DNA of 64,000 bases from Nocardioides sp. Soil797 (GTDB lineage: Bacteria > Actinomycetota > Actinomycetes > Propionibacteriales > Nocardioidaceae). The translations under genes and the position numbers were made by a program. Of the stretch, positions 1 through 8,652 are shown piece by piece; the stretch's first letter is position 1, and each line of letters starts with the position of its first letter. The notes under the pieces were generated by a model. It had not been told where the DNA came from, made no database searches, and saw only the letters and a list, made by a program, of their open reading frames with translations. The stretch covers positions 180,766-244,765 of the forward strand of contig LMSR01000014.1 of the NCBI GenBank assembly GCA_001429555.1, written 5' to 3'.

Positions 1-86
1 CCGTCGAGCAACTGCCGCGCGCGCCACAGAGCAGACGCGCACAAACGGGATGCAGGGCGCTGCGGTGTTCCCCTACGCTCGCCGGC

Positions 87-1121
87 ATGGAGATTCGATT
101 CCCACGCCCACTCGAACCTGGGGACCTGATCGGGGTCACCTCGCCCTCCGCCGGGGTCCAGGCCGAGATGCAGCCACGCCTCGAGGTGGCGCTGGAGTCA
201 CTGCGCTCGCGCGGGTACGACGTACGCGTGGGGGACTGCATGGCGGCGGAGCGGCACGTCTCAGCCCCGAAGCAGCAGCGGGCCGACGAATTGATGGCGA
301 TGCTGCTCGACCCGCAGGTCCGGGCGGTGATTCCGCCGTGGGGTGGTGAGCTGGCGATCGACCTGCTCGACCTCCTCGACTGGGACGCGTTGGCCGCAGC
401 GGAGCCGACCTGGCTGGTGGGTTACTCCGACATCTCCACGATCATGGTTCCTCTGACCCTGCGCTCGGGATGGGCCACCCTGCACGGCGCCAACCTGATG
501 GACTCGCCCTACGGAGCGCCCGCCGGACTGCTTCATTGGACCGAGCTCGCGGCCGCGACCGGTGAGGTCGAACAGACCAGCCCGGGTCGCTTTCGCACGG
601 CGCGACACGGTGACTACGTCGGCAGCCCCGGCGTGAAGGACTACGACCTCGACGCCGAGGGCAGCTGGACCGTCCTCGGTGGGGGAGACCCCGACGGAGG
701 TGACCTGGACGTGAGCGGCCGTCTGATCGGTGGTTGCACCGAGACTCTCGGCCCGATGTCCGGCACTCCGTACGCCGACGTGGCGGCCTTCGGTCGGGAG
801 CACGCCGATGAGGGCATCATCGTCTATGTCGAGGCCTGTGACTTCAGTGCCTTCGACGTGGCGCGCATCCTGCACGGTTTCCGTCTCGCTGGCTGGTTCG
901 AGAACGCCAACGCGATCCTGGTCGGCCGGCCCATGGCGCCCGACGCCAAGGGCTTCAGCCAGCACGATGCCGCGGCGGATGCCTTCGGCGAGCTGGGCAT
1001 TCCGGTGGTGCTCGACGTCGACTGCGGCCACGTGGCGCCCTTCCTGCCGTTGGTGAACGGAGCGAGTGCCCGGATCACTGTGCGGGACGGTCGCGGGCAG
1101 ATCACCCAGCGGCTGTCGTGA
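87..1121 (+). CDS. LD-carboxypeptidase / MccF-like peptidase, family S66
   Basis: A 344-residue protein of the S66 serine peptidase family, whose members cleave the L,D bond of murein tetrapeptides during cell-wall recycling or, as MccF, cleave microcin C-type compounds. The nucleophile is Ser114 in a GYSD motif; Glu249 (after IIVYV) and His315 (in DCGHVAPF) fit the rest of the Ser-Glu-His triad. No signal peptide is seen, so it should be cytoplasmic. The ATG at 87 begins directly with the family N-terminus (PRPLEPGDLIGVTSPS). A TACGCT box at 73-78 lies so close to the ATG that the message may be leaderless. The next gene begins about 50 bp downstream. Family assignment is firm; LdcA versus MccF role is not resolved. 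Confidence 0.9.
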   Translation: MEIRFPRPLEPGDLIGVTSPSAGVQAEMQPRLEVALESLRSRGYDVRVGDCMAAERHVSAPKQQRADELMAMLLDPQVRAVIPPWGGELAIDLLDLLDWDALAAAEPTWLVGYSDISTIMVPLTLRSGWATLHGANLMDSPYGAPAGLLHWTELAAATGEVEQTSPGRFRTARHGDYVGSPGVKDYDLDAEGSWTVLGGGDPDGGDLDVSGRLIGGCTETLGPMSGTPYADVAAFGREHADEGIIVYVEACDFSAFDVARILHGFRLAGWFENANAILVGRPMAPDAKGFSQHDAAADAFGELGIPVVLDVDCGHVAPFLPLVNGASARITVRDGRGQITQRLS

Positions 1122-1171
1122 TCGCCTACTCTCGCTGGCGAGGGATCTTGGCGCGCGAGGGGAGACATGCG

Positions 1172-1873
1172 GTGGCATCTCGGACCAACGAACACGGCCA
1201 ACAGATCGGCCCCACGATCGACGGTTGGGCTCCTTGCCCGTTCCCGGATGTCGCCACGTTGCGTGGCAGCTGGTGTCGAGTGGAACCGTTGTTGGCCGAG
1301 CACTCCACCGAGCTGTACGACGAGCTGTGCGGCCCGGGCAACGAAGACCTGTGGACCTACCTGCCCGTGGAGATGCCGGCCGATCGAGCCGAGTTCGCCG
1401 AGCTGATCGAGGCCCGCGCAGACCTCATCGACGCAGTCGCCGTACTGATCCGCACGGCTGACGGAACCGCGGCGGGAACCGCCACCCTGATGCGCGTGGA
1501 TCGAGCCAATGGTTCAGTCGAGGTCGGCTGGATCGTCCTCGGCCGCAGCCTGCAGCGCACCACCGCCGCCACCGAGGCGCAGTACCTGTTGGCCAAGCAC
1601 GCCTTCGACCTCGGCTACCGCCGCTATGAATGGAAGTGCGACGCGCTCAACGAGCCGTCGCGTCGCGCCGCTGCGCGACTCGGCTTCGTGCCGGAGGGCC
1701 GGTTCCGGCAGGCACTGGTCTACAAGGGACGCAACCGCGACACCGACTGGTTCTCGATCACGGATGCGGAGTGGCCGACCCTGGCGGCGGCGTTCCAGCA
1801 GTGGCTCGACCCGGACAATCAGCCCGACGGTCGCCAGGTTCGCTCGCTGGGGGATGTGCGCGGCGACCGCTGA
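1172..1873 (+). CDS. GNAT family N-acetyltransferase (RimJ/RimL type)
   Basis: A 233-residue GNAT acetyltransferase of the RimJ/RimL type, which transfers acetyl from acetyl-CoA to an amine of a protein or small molecule; the substrate cannot be told. Features seen are the N-terminal strand LRGSWCRVEPL, the central block GSVEVGWIVLGRSLQRTTAATEAQYLLAKHAFD that carries the acetyl-CoA loop region, and the C-terminal WKCDALNEPSRRAAARLGFVPEGRFR typical of this subgroup. I chose the GTG at 1172 because GAGGGGAG lies 6 bp before it; an ATG at 1118 in the same frame overlaps the previous gene and has no such site. The following gene begins 5 bp after the stop, so the two are probably co-transcribed. 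Confidence 0.85.
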   Translation: MASRTNEHGQQIGPTIDGWAPCPFPDVATLRGSWCRVEPLLAEHSTELYDELCGPGNEDLWTYLPVEMPADRAEFAELIEARADLIDAVAVLIRTADGTAAGTATLMRVDRANGSVEVGWIVLGRSLQRTTAATEAQYLLAKHAFDLGYRRYEWKCDALNEPSRRAAARLGFVPEGRFRQALVYKGRNRDTDWFSITDAEWPTLAAAFQQWLDPDNQPDGRQVRSLGDVRGDR

Positions 1874-1878
1874 GTGGC

Positions 1879-2586
1879 ATGGTGGAGCTCATGGCCGAGA
1901 TCCTCGATCCGCAACAGAAGCTCACCAACCAACAACTGCATGACGCGGCCCTGGCCGACTGGCGGCGGTTGCCCGCAGGGCTGCATGCGCGATTCGCGAC
2001 CGGTGACTTCGCCGCCGGGCTGCGACTGGCGGACGCCATCGGTCTTGCTGCCGACGAGGCGAACCATCACCCCGATCTCGATTTGCGCTACGGGCACCTC
2101 TCCGTGCGGCTGGTCAGTCACGATGTCGGGGGAGTGACCTCGCGCGACGTCGCGATGGCGCGATCGATCAGCGCCCTGGCTGCCGAGGCCGGTGCGAGTG
2201 CCGAGCCCGGTCGGGTGCAAGAGGTCGAGTTGGCCATCGACACCGCCGACGCCTCGCGGCTGGTGTCGTTCTGGCGAGCCGTCTACGGGTTGGCCCCTGA
2301 CGAGGGCAGTGACCAGCCCGGTGGTGTCGAGGTGGTCGACCCTGATGGGGTGATGCCGACCATCTGGTTCCAGGACACCGAGCCACACGAGGAGCCGAGA
2401 CAACGCTTCCACCTCGACGTCTGGGTGGCCGAGGAGACGGCCGATGCTCGCATCGAGCAGGCGCTGGGCGCGGGCGGCACGTTGGTCAGCGACACGGAGG
2501 CGCCCTCGTTCACAGTGCTCGCCGACGCCGACGGCAACAAGGCGTGCATCTGCTCGGTGGCCGGCCGACACCAACCGCCCGAGTAG
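1879..2586 (+). CDS. Pterin-4a-carbinolamine dehydratase / VOC domain fusion
   Basis: A 235-residue two-domain protein. Residues 1-95 match the pterin-4a-carbinolamine dehydratase (DCoH) fold, with the signature EANHHPDLDLRYGHLSVRL followed by SHDVGGVTSRDVAMA; this enzyme regenerates oxidised pterin cofactor after aromatic hydroxylation. Residues 110-235 (VQEVELAIDTADASRLVSFWRAVYG ... DADGNKACICSV) are a glyoxalase/VOC-type domain. The fusion occurs in actinobacteria, but no pterin-dependent hydroxylase is in this window, so the substrate is open. The start is uncertain: ATG 1879 or ATG 1891 (MAEILDPQQ) in the same frame; the second matches the usual family N-terminus. It sits directly behind the GNAT gene. 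Confidence 0.82.
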   Translation: MVELMAEILDPQQKLTNQQLHDAALADWRRLPAGLHARFATGDFAAGLRLADAIGLAADEANHHPDLDLRYGHLSVRLVSHDVGGVTSRDVAMARSISALAAEAGASAEPGRVQEVELAIDTADASRLVSFWRAVYGLAPDEGSDQPGGVEVVDPDGVMPTIWFQDTEPHEEPRQRFHLDVWVAEETADARIEQALGAGGTLVSDTEAPSFTVLADADGNKACICSVAGRHQPPE

Positions 2587-2672
2587 TCGTATGCTGGGAC
2601 GCGGATTCCACGATGTGGGATTCCTGATTCACTTTGTTGACTCCGTCGGGAGTTGGCAGCGAACGTAGGCGC

Positions 2673-2714
2673 ATGCACAAGCACCTTCTTGTATGCACCC
2701 GACGCGTGAGTTGA
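2673..2714 (+). CDS. ilvB leader peptide (BCAA attenuator peptide)
   Basis: A 13-codon ORF (MHKHLLVCTRRVS, stop TGA at 2712) lies 93 bp upstream of ilvB. It contains consecutive Leu-Leu-Val codons written CTT CTT GTA, codons that are rare in this GC-rich genome, and a further GTG Val codon. It is followed by a long hairpin and a terminator, the classic order of a translation-coupled attenuator for branched-chain amino acids. No good ribosome binding site is visible, so initiation may be weak or the transcript may start close to the ATG. The assignment is by architecture, not by homology search. Confidence 0.7.
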   Translation: MHKHLLVCTRRVS

Positions 2715-2778
2715 GGCCCCACCGCCTCAACGCACACGCGTCGTCCCCTCGTTGCCACTTCTGGCCGAGGGGTTTTTT
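2701..2778 (+). promoter_or_regulatory. ilvBNC transcription attenuator (hairpin plus terminator)
   Basis: Two successive stem-loops follow the leader peptide. The first runs 2701-2742: arms GACGCGTG and CACGCGTC enclose GTTGAGGC / GCCTCAAC. The second, 2745-2772, pairs CCCCTCG with CGAGGGG, with an inner GCCA/TGGC pair, and ends in six T (2773-2778), an intrinsic terminator placed 29 bp before ilvB. The first hairpin overlaps the end of the leader ORF, so a ribosome stalled on the CTT CTT GTA codons would change its folding. Exact mutually exclusive pairings were not computed. Confidence 0.75.
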
Positions 2779-2807
2779 GTTGGTCGAACACGGAGACAGG
2801 AAAGACA

Positions 2808-4577
2808 ATGGCGGAGCAGGACAGCGGACCGGGCGCAGAAGCACGGATCACGGGTGCGCAGAGCTTGGTCACGTCGCTGGAGAGTGCCGGGGTCGAGGAC
2901 ATCTTCGGGATTCCCGGGGGCGCGATCCTGCCGGCGTACGACCCGCTCTTCGACTCCAAGATCCGCCACATCCTCGTCCGTCACGAGCAGGGTGCCGGCC
3001 ACGCCGCCCAGGGGTACGCCGCCGCGACCGGCAAGGTGGGCGTGTGCATGGCGACCTCGGGTCCCGGGGCGACCAACCTGGTCACCCCGATCGCGGATGC
3101 CCACATGGACTCGCTGCCGATGGTGGCCATCACCGGCCAGGTCGGTGCCTCGATGATCGGCACGGACGCCTTCCAGGAGGCCGACATCCGCGGCATCACC
3201 ATGCCGATCACCAAGCACAACTTCCTGGTCACCGACCCCGCTGAGATCCCACAGACGATCGCGGAGGCATTCCACATCGCCTCGACGGGTCGGCCCGGCC
3301 CGGTGCTCGTCGACGTCGCCAAGTCGGCACTGCAGGCGATGACCACCTTCCGCTGGCCGACCGAGCTGAACCTGCCCGGCTACCGGCCCGTGACCCGGCC
3401 GCACAGCAAGCAGATCCGTGAGGCCTCCAAGCTGATCCTCGAAGCCCGGCGCCCGGTGCTCTACGTCGGCGGCGGCGTGATCCGCTCGGGCGCGGCCAAG
3501 GAGCTGCGAGTGCTGGCCGAGGCGACCGGCATGCCCGTGGTGACCACGCTGATGGCCCGCGGCGCCTTCCCCGACAGTCACCCGCAACACCTCGGCATGC
3601 CGGGCATGCACGGCACCGTTGCGGCCGTGGCCGGTCTGCAGAAGAGTGACTTGATCATCAGCCTGGGCGCGCGTTTCGACGACCGCGTGACCGGCAACCT
3701 GGACTCGTTCGCGCCGGGTGCACAGGTCATCCATGCCGACATCGACCCGGCAGAGATCGGCAAGAACCGCCACGCCGACGTCCCGATCGTCGGCGACGCC
3801 CGCGAGGTGATCGCGGACCTGATCATCGCGCTCAACGCTGAAGCAGAGCAGGGCAATCGCGGTGACTACGAGTCCTGGGTGGCCTTCCTTGCCGGCATCA
3901 AGAAGCAGTACCCGGTCGCCTACGACGCACCGACCGACGGCAGCCTTTCTCCTCAGTACGTGCTCGAGCGACTGGGCAGGATCGCCGGCCCCGAGGCGAT
4001 CTACTGCTCCGGCGTCGGTCAGCACCAGATGTGGGCAGCCCACTTCGTGGGTTACGAGAACCCCAACACGTGGATCAACTCCGGCGGCCTGGGCACCATG
4101 GGATTCTCGGTTCCGGCCGCGATGGGAGCCAAGGTCGGCAGGCCCGACAGCACGGTCTGGTCGATTGACGGTGACGGCTGCTTCCAGATGACCAACCAGG
4201 AGCTGGCCACCTGCGCGATCAACGACATCCCGATCAAGGTCGCGATCATCAACAACGAGTCACTGGGCATGGTGCGCCAGTGGCAGACGCTGTTCTACAA
4301 CGAGCGCTACTCCAACACCGACCTGCACAGCAAGCGCATCCCCGACTTCGTGAAGCTGGCCGATGCCTATGGTTGTGTCGGTCTGGCGTGTGACTCGCCC
4401 GATGACGTGGACGCCACGATCGAGAAGGCGATGTCGATCGACGACCAACCGGTCGTCGTCGACTTCCGGGTCCACCGCGATGCGATGGTCTGGCCGATGG
4501 TGGCCGCCGGCACCAGCAACGACGAGATCAAGTACGCCCGCGATCTCGCCCCCAAGTTCGACGAGGATGATCTGTGA
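2808..4577 (+). CDS. ilvB: Acetolactate synthase, large (catalytic) subunit
   Basis: The 589-residue catalytic subunit of acetohydroxyacid synthase condenses pyruvate with pyruvate or 2-oxobutyrate, the first common step to valine, leucine and isoleucine. The order is N-terminal TPP-binding domain with catalytic Glu60 in [15 protein letters not shown], a central domain (residues about 205-345), and a C-terminal TPP domain with the GDG...NN metal/TPP motif ([13 protein letters not shown] through [13 protein letters not shown]). The ATG at 2808 follows AGGAAAG. The stop overlaps the start of ilvN by one base (TGATG), indicating translational coupling with the regulatory subunit. The gene is controlled by the attenuator just upstream. 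Confidence 0.97.
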   Translation: MAEQDSGPGAEARITGAQSLVTSLESAGVEDIFGIPGGAILPAYDPLFDSKIRHILVRHEQGAGHAAQGYAAATGKVGVCMATSGPGATNLVTPIADAHMDSLPMVAITGQVGASMIGTDAFQEADIRGITMPITKHNFLVTDPAEIPQTIAEAFHIASTGRPGPVLVDVAKSALQAMTTFRWPTELNLPGYRPVTRPHSKQIREASKLILEARRPVLYVGGGVIRSGAAKELRVLAEATGMPVVTTLMARGAFPDSHPQHLGMPGMHGTVAAVAGLQKSDLIISLGARFDDRVTGNLDSFAPGAQVIHADIDPAEIGKNRHADVPIVGDAREVIADLIIALNAEAEQGNRGDYESWVAFLAGIKKQYPVAYDAPTDGSLSPQYVLERLGRIAGPEAIYCSGVGQHQMWAAHFVGYENPNTWINSGGLGTMGFSVPAAMGAKVGRPDSTVWSIDGDGCFQMTNQELATCAINDIPIKVAIINNESLGMVRQWQTLFYNERYSNTDLHSKRIPDFVKLADAYGCVGLACDSPDDVDATIEKAMSIDDQPVVVDFRVHRDAMVWPMVAAGTSNDEIKYARDLAPKFDEDDL

Positions 4578-5116
4578 TGACCAAGCACACCCTGTCCGTC
4601 CTGGTGGAGAACAAGCCGGGCGTCCTGGCCCGCATCGCGGGGCTCTTCAGTCGTCGTGGCTACAACATCGACAGCTTGGCGGTCGGCCCGACCGAGAGCC
4701 CTGACGTCTCCCGGATGACGATCGTGGTCGCGGTGGATGACAGCCCGCTCGAGCAGGTGACCAAACAGCTCAACAAGCTGGTCGAGGTGATCAAGATCGT
4801 CGAGCTCGACGGGTCCTCCTCGGTCAGCCGTGAGCTCCTTCTGGTCAAGGTCCGCGCCGATGCCGACGCGCGCGGCCACGTGCTCGACGCCGTGCAGCTC
4901 TTCAAGGCCAAGGTCGTCGACGTGGCTCCCGACGCGATGACGATCCAGGTCACCGGCAACGCCGACAAGCTGGCCGACTTCCTCCGGGTCCTCGAGCCGT
5001 TCGGGGTCCGTGAGTTGGTCCAGTCCGGCATGGTGGCCATCGGTCGCGGCTCCCGCTCGATCTCCGAGCGCAGTGCGCGCCCGGTCGCCATTCCCGCTCC
5101 ACCTGCCGCGAGCTGA
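4577..5116 (+). CDS. ilvN: Acetolactate synthase, small (regulatory) subunit
   Basis: The 179-residue regulatory subunit binds IlvB and confers valine feedback inhibition. An N-terminal ACT domain (TLSVLVENKPGVLARIAGLFSRRGYNIDSLAVGPTE, residues about 4-75) is followed by the C-terminal dimerisation domain ending near FGVRELVQSGMVAIGRGSRSI. Length and order match actinobacterial IlvN. The ATG at 4577 overlaps the ilvB stop by one base; a GTG at 4574 is in frame but less likely. It is followed by a 168-bp gap holding a palindromic repeat before ilvC. Confidence 0.95.
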   Translation: MTKHTLSVLVENKPGVLARIAGLFSRRGYNIDSLAVGPTESPDVSRMTIVVAVDDSPLEQVTKQLNKLVEVIKIVELDGSSSVSRELLLVKVRADADARGHVLDAVQLFKAKVVDVAPDAMTIQVTGNADKLADFLRVLEPFGVRELVQSGMVAIGRGSRSISERSARPVAIPAPPAAS

Positions 5117-5120
5117 CCCC

Positions 5121-5203
5121 TTCCCATTTCCCCGGGTACCCGGGGAAATGGGAACTCCCCGGCCGAAATTCCGGCCGGGAAGTGCATGTTTCGGCCGGGA
5201 AGT
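5121..5203. repeat. 83-bp palindromic intergenic element, copy 1
   Basis: Between ilvN and ilvC lies a perfect 34-bp palindrome (5121-5154) centred on CCCCGGGTACCCGGGG with outer arms TTCCCATTT / AAATGGGAA. It is followed by GGCCGAAATTCCGGCC and then TTTCGGCCGGGAAGT. A second copy with the same order and orientation is at 43237-43319. It has no T run, so it is not an ordinary intrinsic terminator. Being inside the ilvNC unit it could affect mRNA stability or processing. Confidence 0.85.
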
Positions 5204-5272
5204 CTGGCCCGACACCCGAACCGAACCGATCACGAACACCGTCCAGAACAAGCAGCAAGAACACCAACCTGA

Positions 5273-6310
<1,038 letters not shown>

Positions 6311-6377
6311 CAGTGAGGTGAGGTACGCCGAGCGCAGCGAGGCGTGCCGGTGCCGACCCTCCGCAGAATGATGATCG

Positions 6378-6420
6378 GATCGGGCGGGTTCGCAGGATGA
6401 GTCCTGTGGCCCGCCCGATC
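6378..6420 (+). terminator. Hairpin terminator after ilvC
   Basis: Arms GATCGGGCGGG (6378-6388) and CCCGCCCGATC (6410-6420) enclose an inner CAGGA/TCCTG stem. The 11-bp outer stem without a T run is the form of terminator common in actinobacteria. It ends the ilvBNC unit. Confidence 0.7.
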
Positions 6421-6495
6421 TGCATCTCCTGCCCTGTCGTCGTACAGCCCCGCGGCTCTTGCGCGGTGCTGTGGTCGCCCGGCCGCGGCACAGCA

Positions 6496-6524
6496 CGTGT
6501 GGAGCGACCACAACCCCGCGTTAC
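6496..6524. promoter_or_regulatory. 29-bp motif shared with the kinase promoter, copy 1
   Basis: CGTGTGGAGCGACC followed by ACAACCCCGCGTTAC. The same element, with three differences over 29 positions, is at 30574-30602, in each case 54-64 bp upstream of a start codon. The second copy has the dyad GTAAC-CCCGC-GTTAC; here only the right half is intact. I do not know the binding factor. Confidence 0.5.
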
Positions 6525-6540
6525 ATCAGGTGGACCAAGG

Positions 6541-6578
6541 TTAGGCACTCCTAACGAACAGGCGTATTCTGCGGATCG
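6541..6578 (+). promoter_or_regulatory. Candidate iron box and leaderless promoter of efeU
   Basis: TTAGG-CACT-CCTAA (6541-6554) is a dyad matching the core of IdeR/DtxR operators (TTAGG N4 CCTAA). It overlaps the expected -35 region of a -10 box TATTCT at 6565-6570. The GTG start at 6578 is 7 nt past that box, so transcription may start at or next to the start codon. Binding of Fe-loaded repressor here would block the promoter. Confidence 0.55.
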
Positions 6579-7444
6579 TGCTGTCCAACTACCTGATCGG
6601 CCTGCGTGAGGGCCTCGAAGCCGCGCTGGTCGTCAGCATTCTGGTCGCCTACCTGGTCAAGTCCGGACGCACGGAGCTCCTGCCCCGCATCTGGGCCGGC
6701 GTCGGCATCGCGATCCTGGTCTCGCTCGGCTTCGGCGCCGCACTGACCTACGGCCCGCGCGGACTCACCTTCGAGGCCCAGGAGTTCATCGGCGGAACCC
6801 TCTCGATCATCGCGGTCGGCTTCGTGACCTGGATGGTGTTCTGGATGGCCCGTGCCGCCCGCGGGCTGGGCGGCGAGCTGCGCGGCCAGATCGACGACGC
6901 CGCCGAGGGCAGCCGCTGGGCCCTGGTGATCGTGGCCATGTTCGCCGTCGGGCGCGAGGGCCTCGAGACGGCACTGTTCATCTGGGCCGCGACGCAGGCG
7001 GGCACCCGCGAACAGGTCGGCTCGGTGACACCGACCTGGGAGCCGCTGCTCGGCGCGGGGCTCGGCATCCTCACCGCCGTCGTGCTCGGCTACCTGATCT
7101 ATCGCGGCGCCATCTCGATCAACCTGAGCAAGTTCTTCACCTGGACCGGGGGATTCCTGATCGTGGTCGCCGCCGGCGTGCTGGCGTACGGCGTCCACGA
7201 CCTGCAGGAGGCGCGCTTCCTCCCGGGCCTGCACGACCTGCTCTTCGACATCAGCGACACCATCGATCCGGCCGGCTGGTTGGGCACGTTGATCAAGGGT
7301 GTCTTCAACATCTCGATGGTCACCACCAAGCTCGAGGGCGCGGTCTGGCTCCTCTACCTGGTGCCCACGATGACTTTCTTCCTGCGCGGCGCCCGTCGTC
7401 GTTCCGCCCCCAAGAAGGACGCCGACAGGGCGTCCGTTGCCTGA
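6578..7444 (+). CDS. efeU: Ferrous iron permease EfeU (FTR1 family)
   Basis: A 288-residue integral membrane iron permease of the OFeT/FTR1 family. Two REGLE motifs, residues 10-14 and 126-130, each lie in a membrane segment and supply the Fe-binding glutamates; seven hydrophobic segments are visible. The start codon is GTG with no ribosome site upstream, in keeping with a leaderless transcript. It is followed by efeO and efeB, giving the complete EfeUOB system for uptake of iron under oxygen or at low pH. The candidate iron box just upstream suggests iron repression. Confidence 0.95.
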   Translation: MLSNYLIGLREGLEAALVVSILVAYLVKSGRTELLPRIWAGVGIAILVSLGFGAALTYGPRGLTFEAQEFIGGTLSIIAVGFVTWMVFWMARAARGLGGELRGQIDDAAEGSRWALVIVAMFAVGREGLETALFIWAATQAGTREQVGSVTPTWEPLLGAGLGILTAVVLGYLIYRGAISINLSKFFTWTGGFLIVVAAGVLAYGVHDLQEARFLPGLHDLLFDISDTIDPAGWLGTLIKGVFNISMVTTKLEGAVWLLYLVPTMTFFLRGARRRSAPKKDADRASVA

Positions 7445-7479
7445 GCTCCACCTCCACCCCACCCTCCTGAAGGACAACG

Positions 7480-8652
7480 ATGCTGAATCGCAAGCTGGCA
7501 GTGCTGGTCCCGATCCTCGTGGCGGGGCCCCTGCTCGCCTCGTGCACCGAGAACACCAAGGCCGATGACAGTGACCCCCGCTCGATCCAGGTCGTCTCGA
7601 GCGATGACGGTTGCGACGTCTCCAAGGTCGAGGTTCCGGCCGGCACGCTGACCTTCGACGTGACGAACAGCGGTTCCAAGGTCACCGAGTTCTACCTGCT
7701 GGCCGAGGACGGACTGCGCATCGTCGGCGAGGTCGAGAACATCGGCGCCAACCTGAACAGCCGGCTGACCGTTGCCGTGCCCGAGGGCAACTACGTCACC
7801 GCCTGCAAGCCCGGGATGAAGGGTGACGGCATCCGCGCCGACTTCGCGGTCACCGCATCCGACGAGAAGGTCGAGGTCTCGGCCGACGAGCAGGCCCAGA
7901 TCGACCAGGCCTCCGCGAACTACCTGGCCTACGTGCAGGACCAGAGCGACCAGCTGCTCACCGAGACGACGAAGTTCGTCAACCTCTACAAGGCCGGCAA
8001 GGACGACGAGGCCCGTGCCCTGTACGCCGACGCGCGCGTCCACTGGGAGCGCATCGAGCCGGTCGCCGAGTCGTTCGGCAACCTGGACCCGCTGATGGAC
8101 CTGCGTGAGGCCGACGTCGCCGACGGCGACGACTGGACCGGTTGGCACCGGATCGAGAAGGACCTGTGGCCTGAAGAGGCAAAGGGCTACCGGGCGATGA
8201 CCCCCAAGGAGCGCAAGTTCTACGCCGACGACCTGCTCGAGAACACCAAGAAGCTCGACAAGCAGGTCGACGGCGACCTGAGCTTCACCGTCGACGGCAT
8301 CGCCAACGGTGCCACGGCCCTCCTCGAAGAGGTGGCCAGCGGCAAGGTCACCGGCGAGGAGGAGATCTGGTCCCACACCGACCTGTGGGACTTCCAGGCC
8401 AACGTCGACGGCGCCCGGGTCGCCTTCGAGGGCGTCAAGGCGCTCCTCGAGACCAAGGACCCCGAGCTGGCCAAGACCCTGACCGACCGCTTCGCCGACC
8501 TGCAGAAGCTGCTCGACGCCCAGAAGACCGACGATGGCTTCACCTACTACGACGAGCTCAGCCCGGCCGAGGTCAAGCAGCTCTCCAACGCCGTGAATGC
8601 GTTGGCTGAGCCGCTGTCGAAGCTCACGGGCGCGGTGCTGGCCCGCTCATGA
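7480..8652 (+). CDS. efeO: Iron uptake lipoprotein EfeO (cupredoxin plus M75/imelysin)
   Basis: A 390-residue exported lipoprotein. The signal peptide ends at the lipobox LLASC (Cys22). Residues about 35-125 form a cupredoxin-like domain, and about 135-385 the peptidase-M75 (imelysin-like) domain with the conserved HWERIEP (His188, Glu190), DPLMDLR and HRIEKDLW motifs that bind metal. It is thought to bind or oxidise iron and hand it to EfeU. It lies 35 bp after efeU and its stop overlaps the start of efeB by four bases. Confidence 0.95.
   Translation: MLNRKLAVLVPILVAGPLLASCTENTKADDSDPRSIQVVSSDDGCDVSKVEVPAGTLTFDVTNSGSKVTEFYLLAEDGLRIVGEVENIGANLNSRLTVAVPEGNYVTACKPGMKGDGIRADFAVTASDEKVEVSADEQAQIDQASANYLAYVQDQSDQLLTETTKFVNLYKAGKDDEARALYADARVHWERIEPVAESFGNLDPLMDLREADVADGDDWTGWHRIEKDLWPEEAKGYRAMTPKERKFYADDLLENTKKLDKQVDGDLSFTVDGIANGATALLEEVASGKVTGEEEIWSHTDLWDFQANVDGARVAFEGVKALLETKDPELAKTLTDRFADLQKLLDAQKTDDGFTYYDELSPAEVKQLSNAVNALAEPLSKLTGAVLARS

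Noticed and set aside
2587..2807. T-box riboswitch before ilvB
   Set aside because: No T-box sequence or specifier-loop layout seen; the leader peptide explains the region better.
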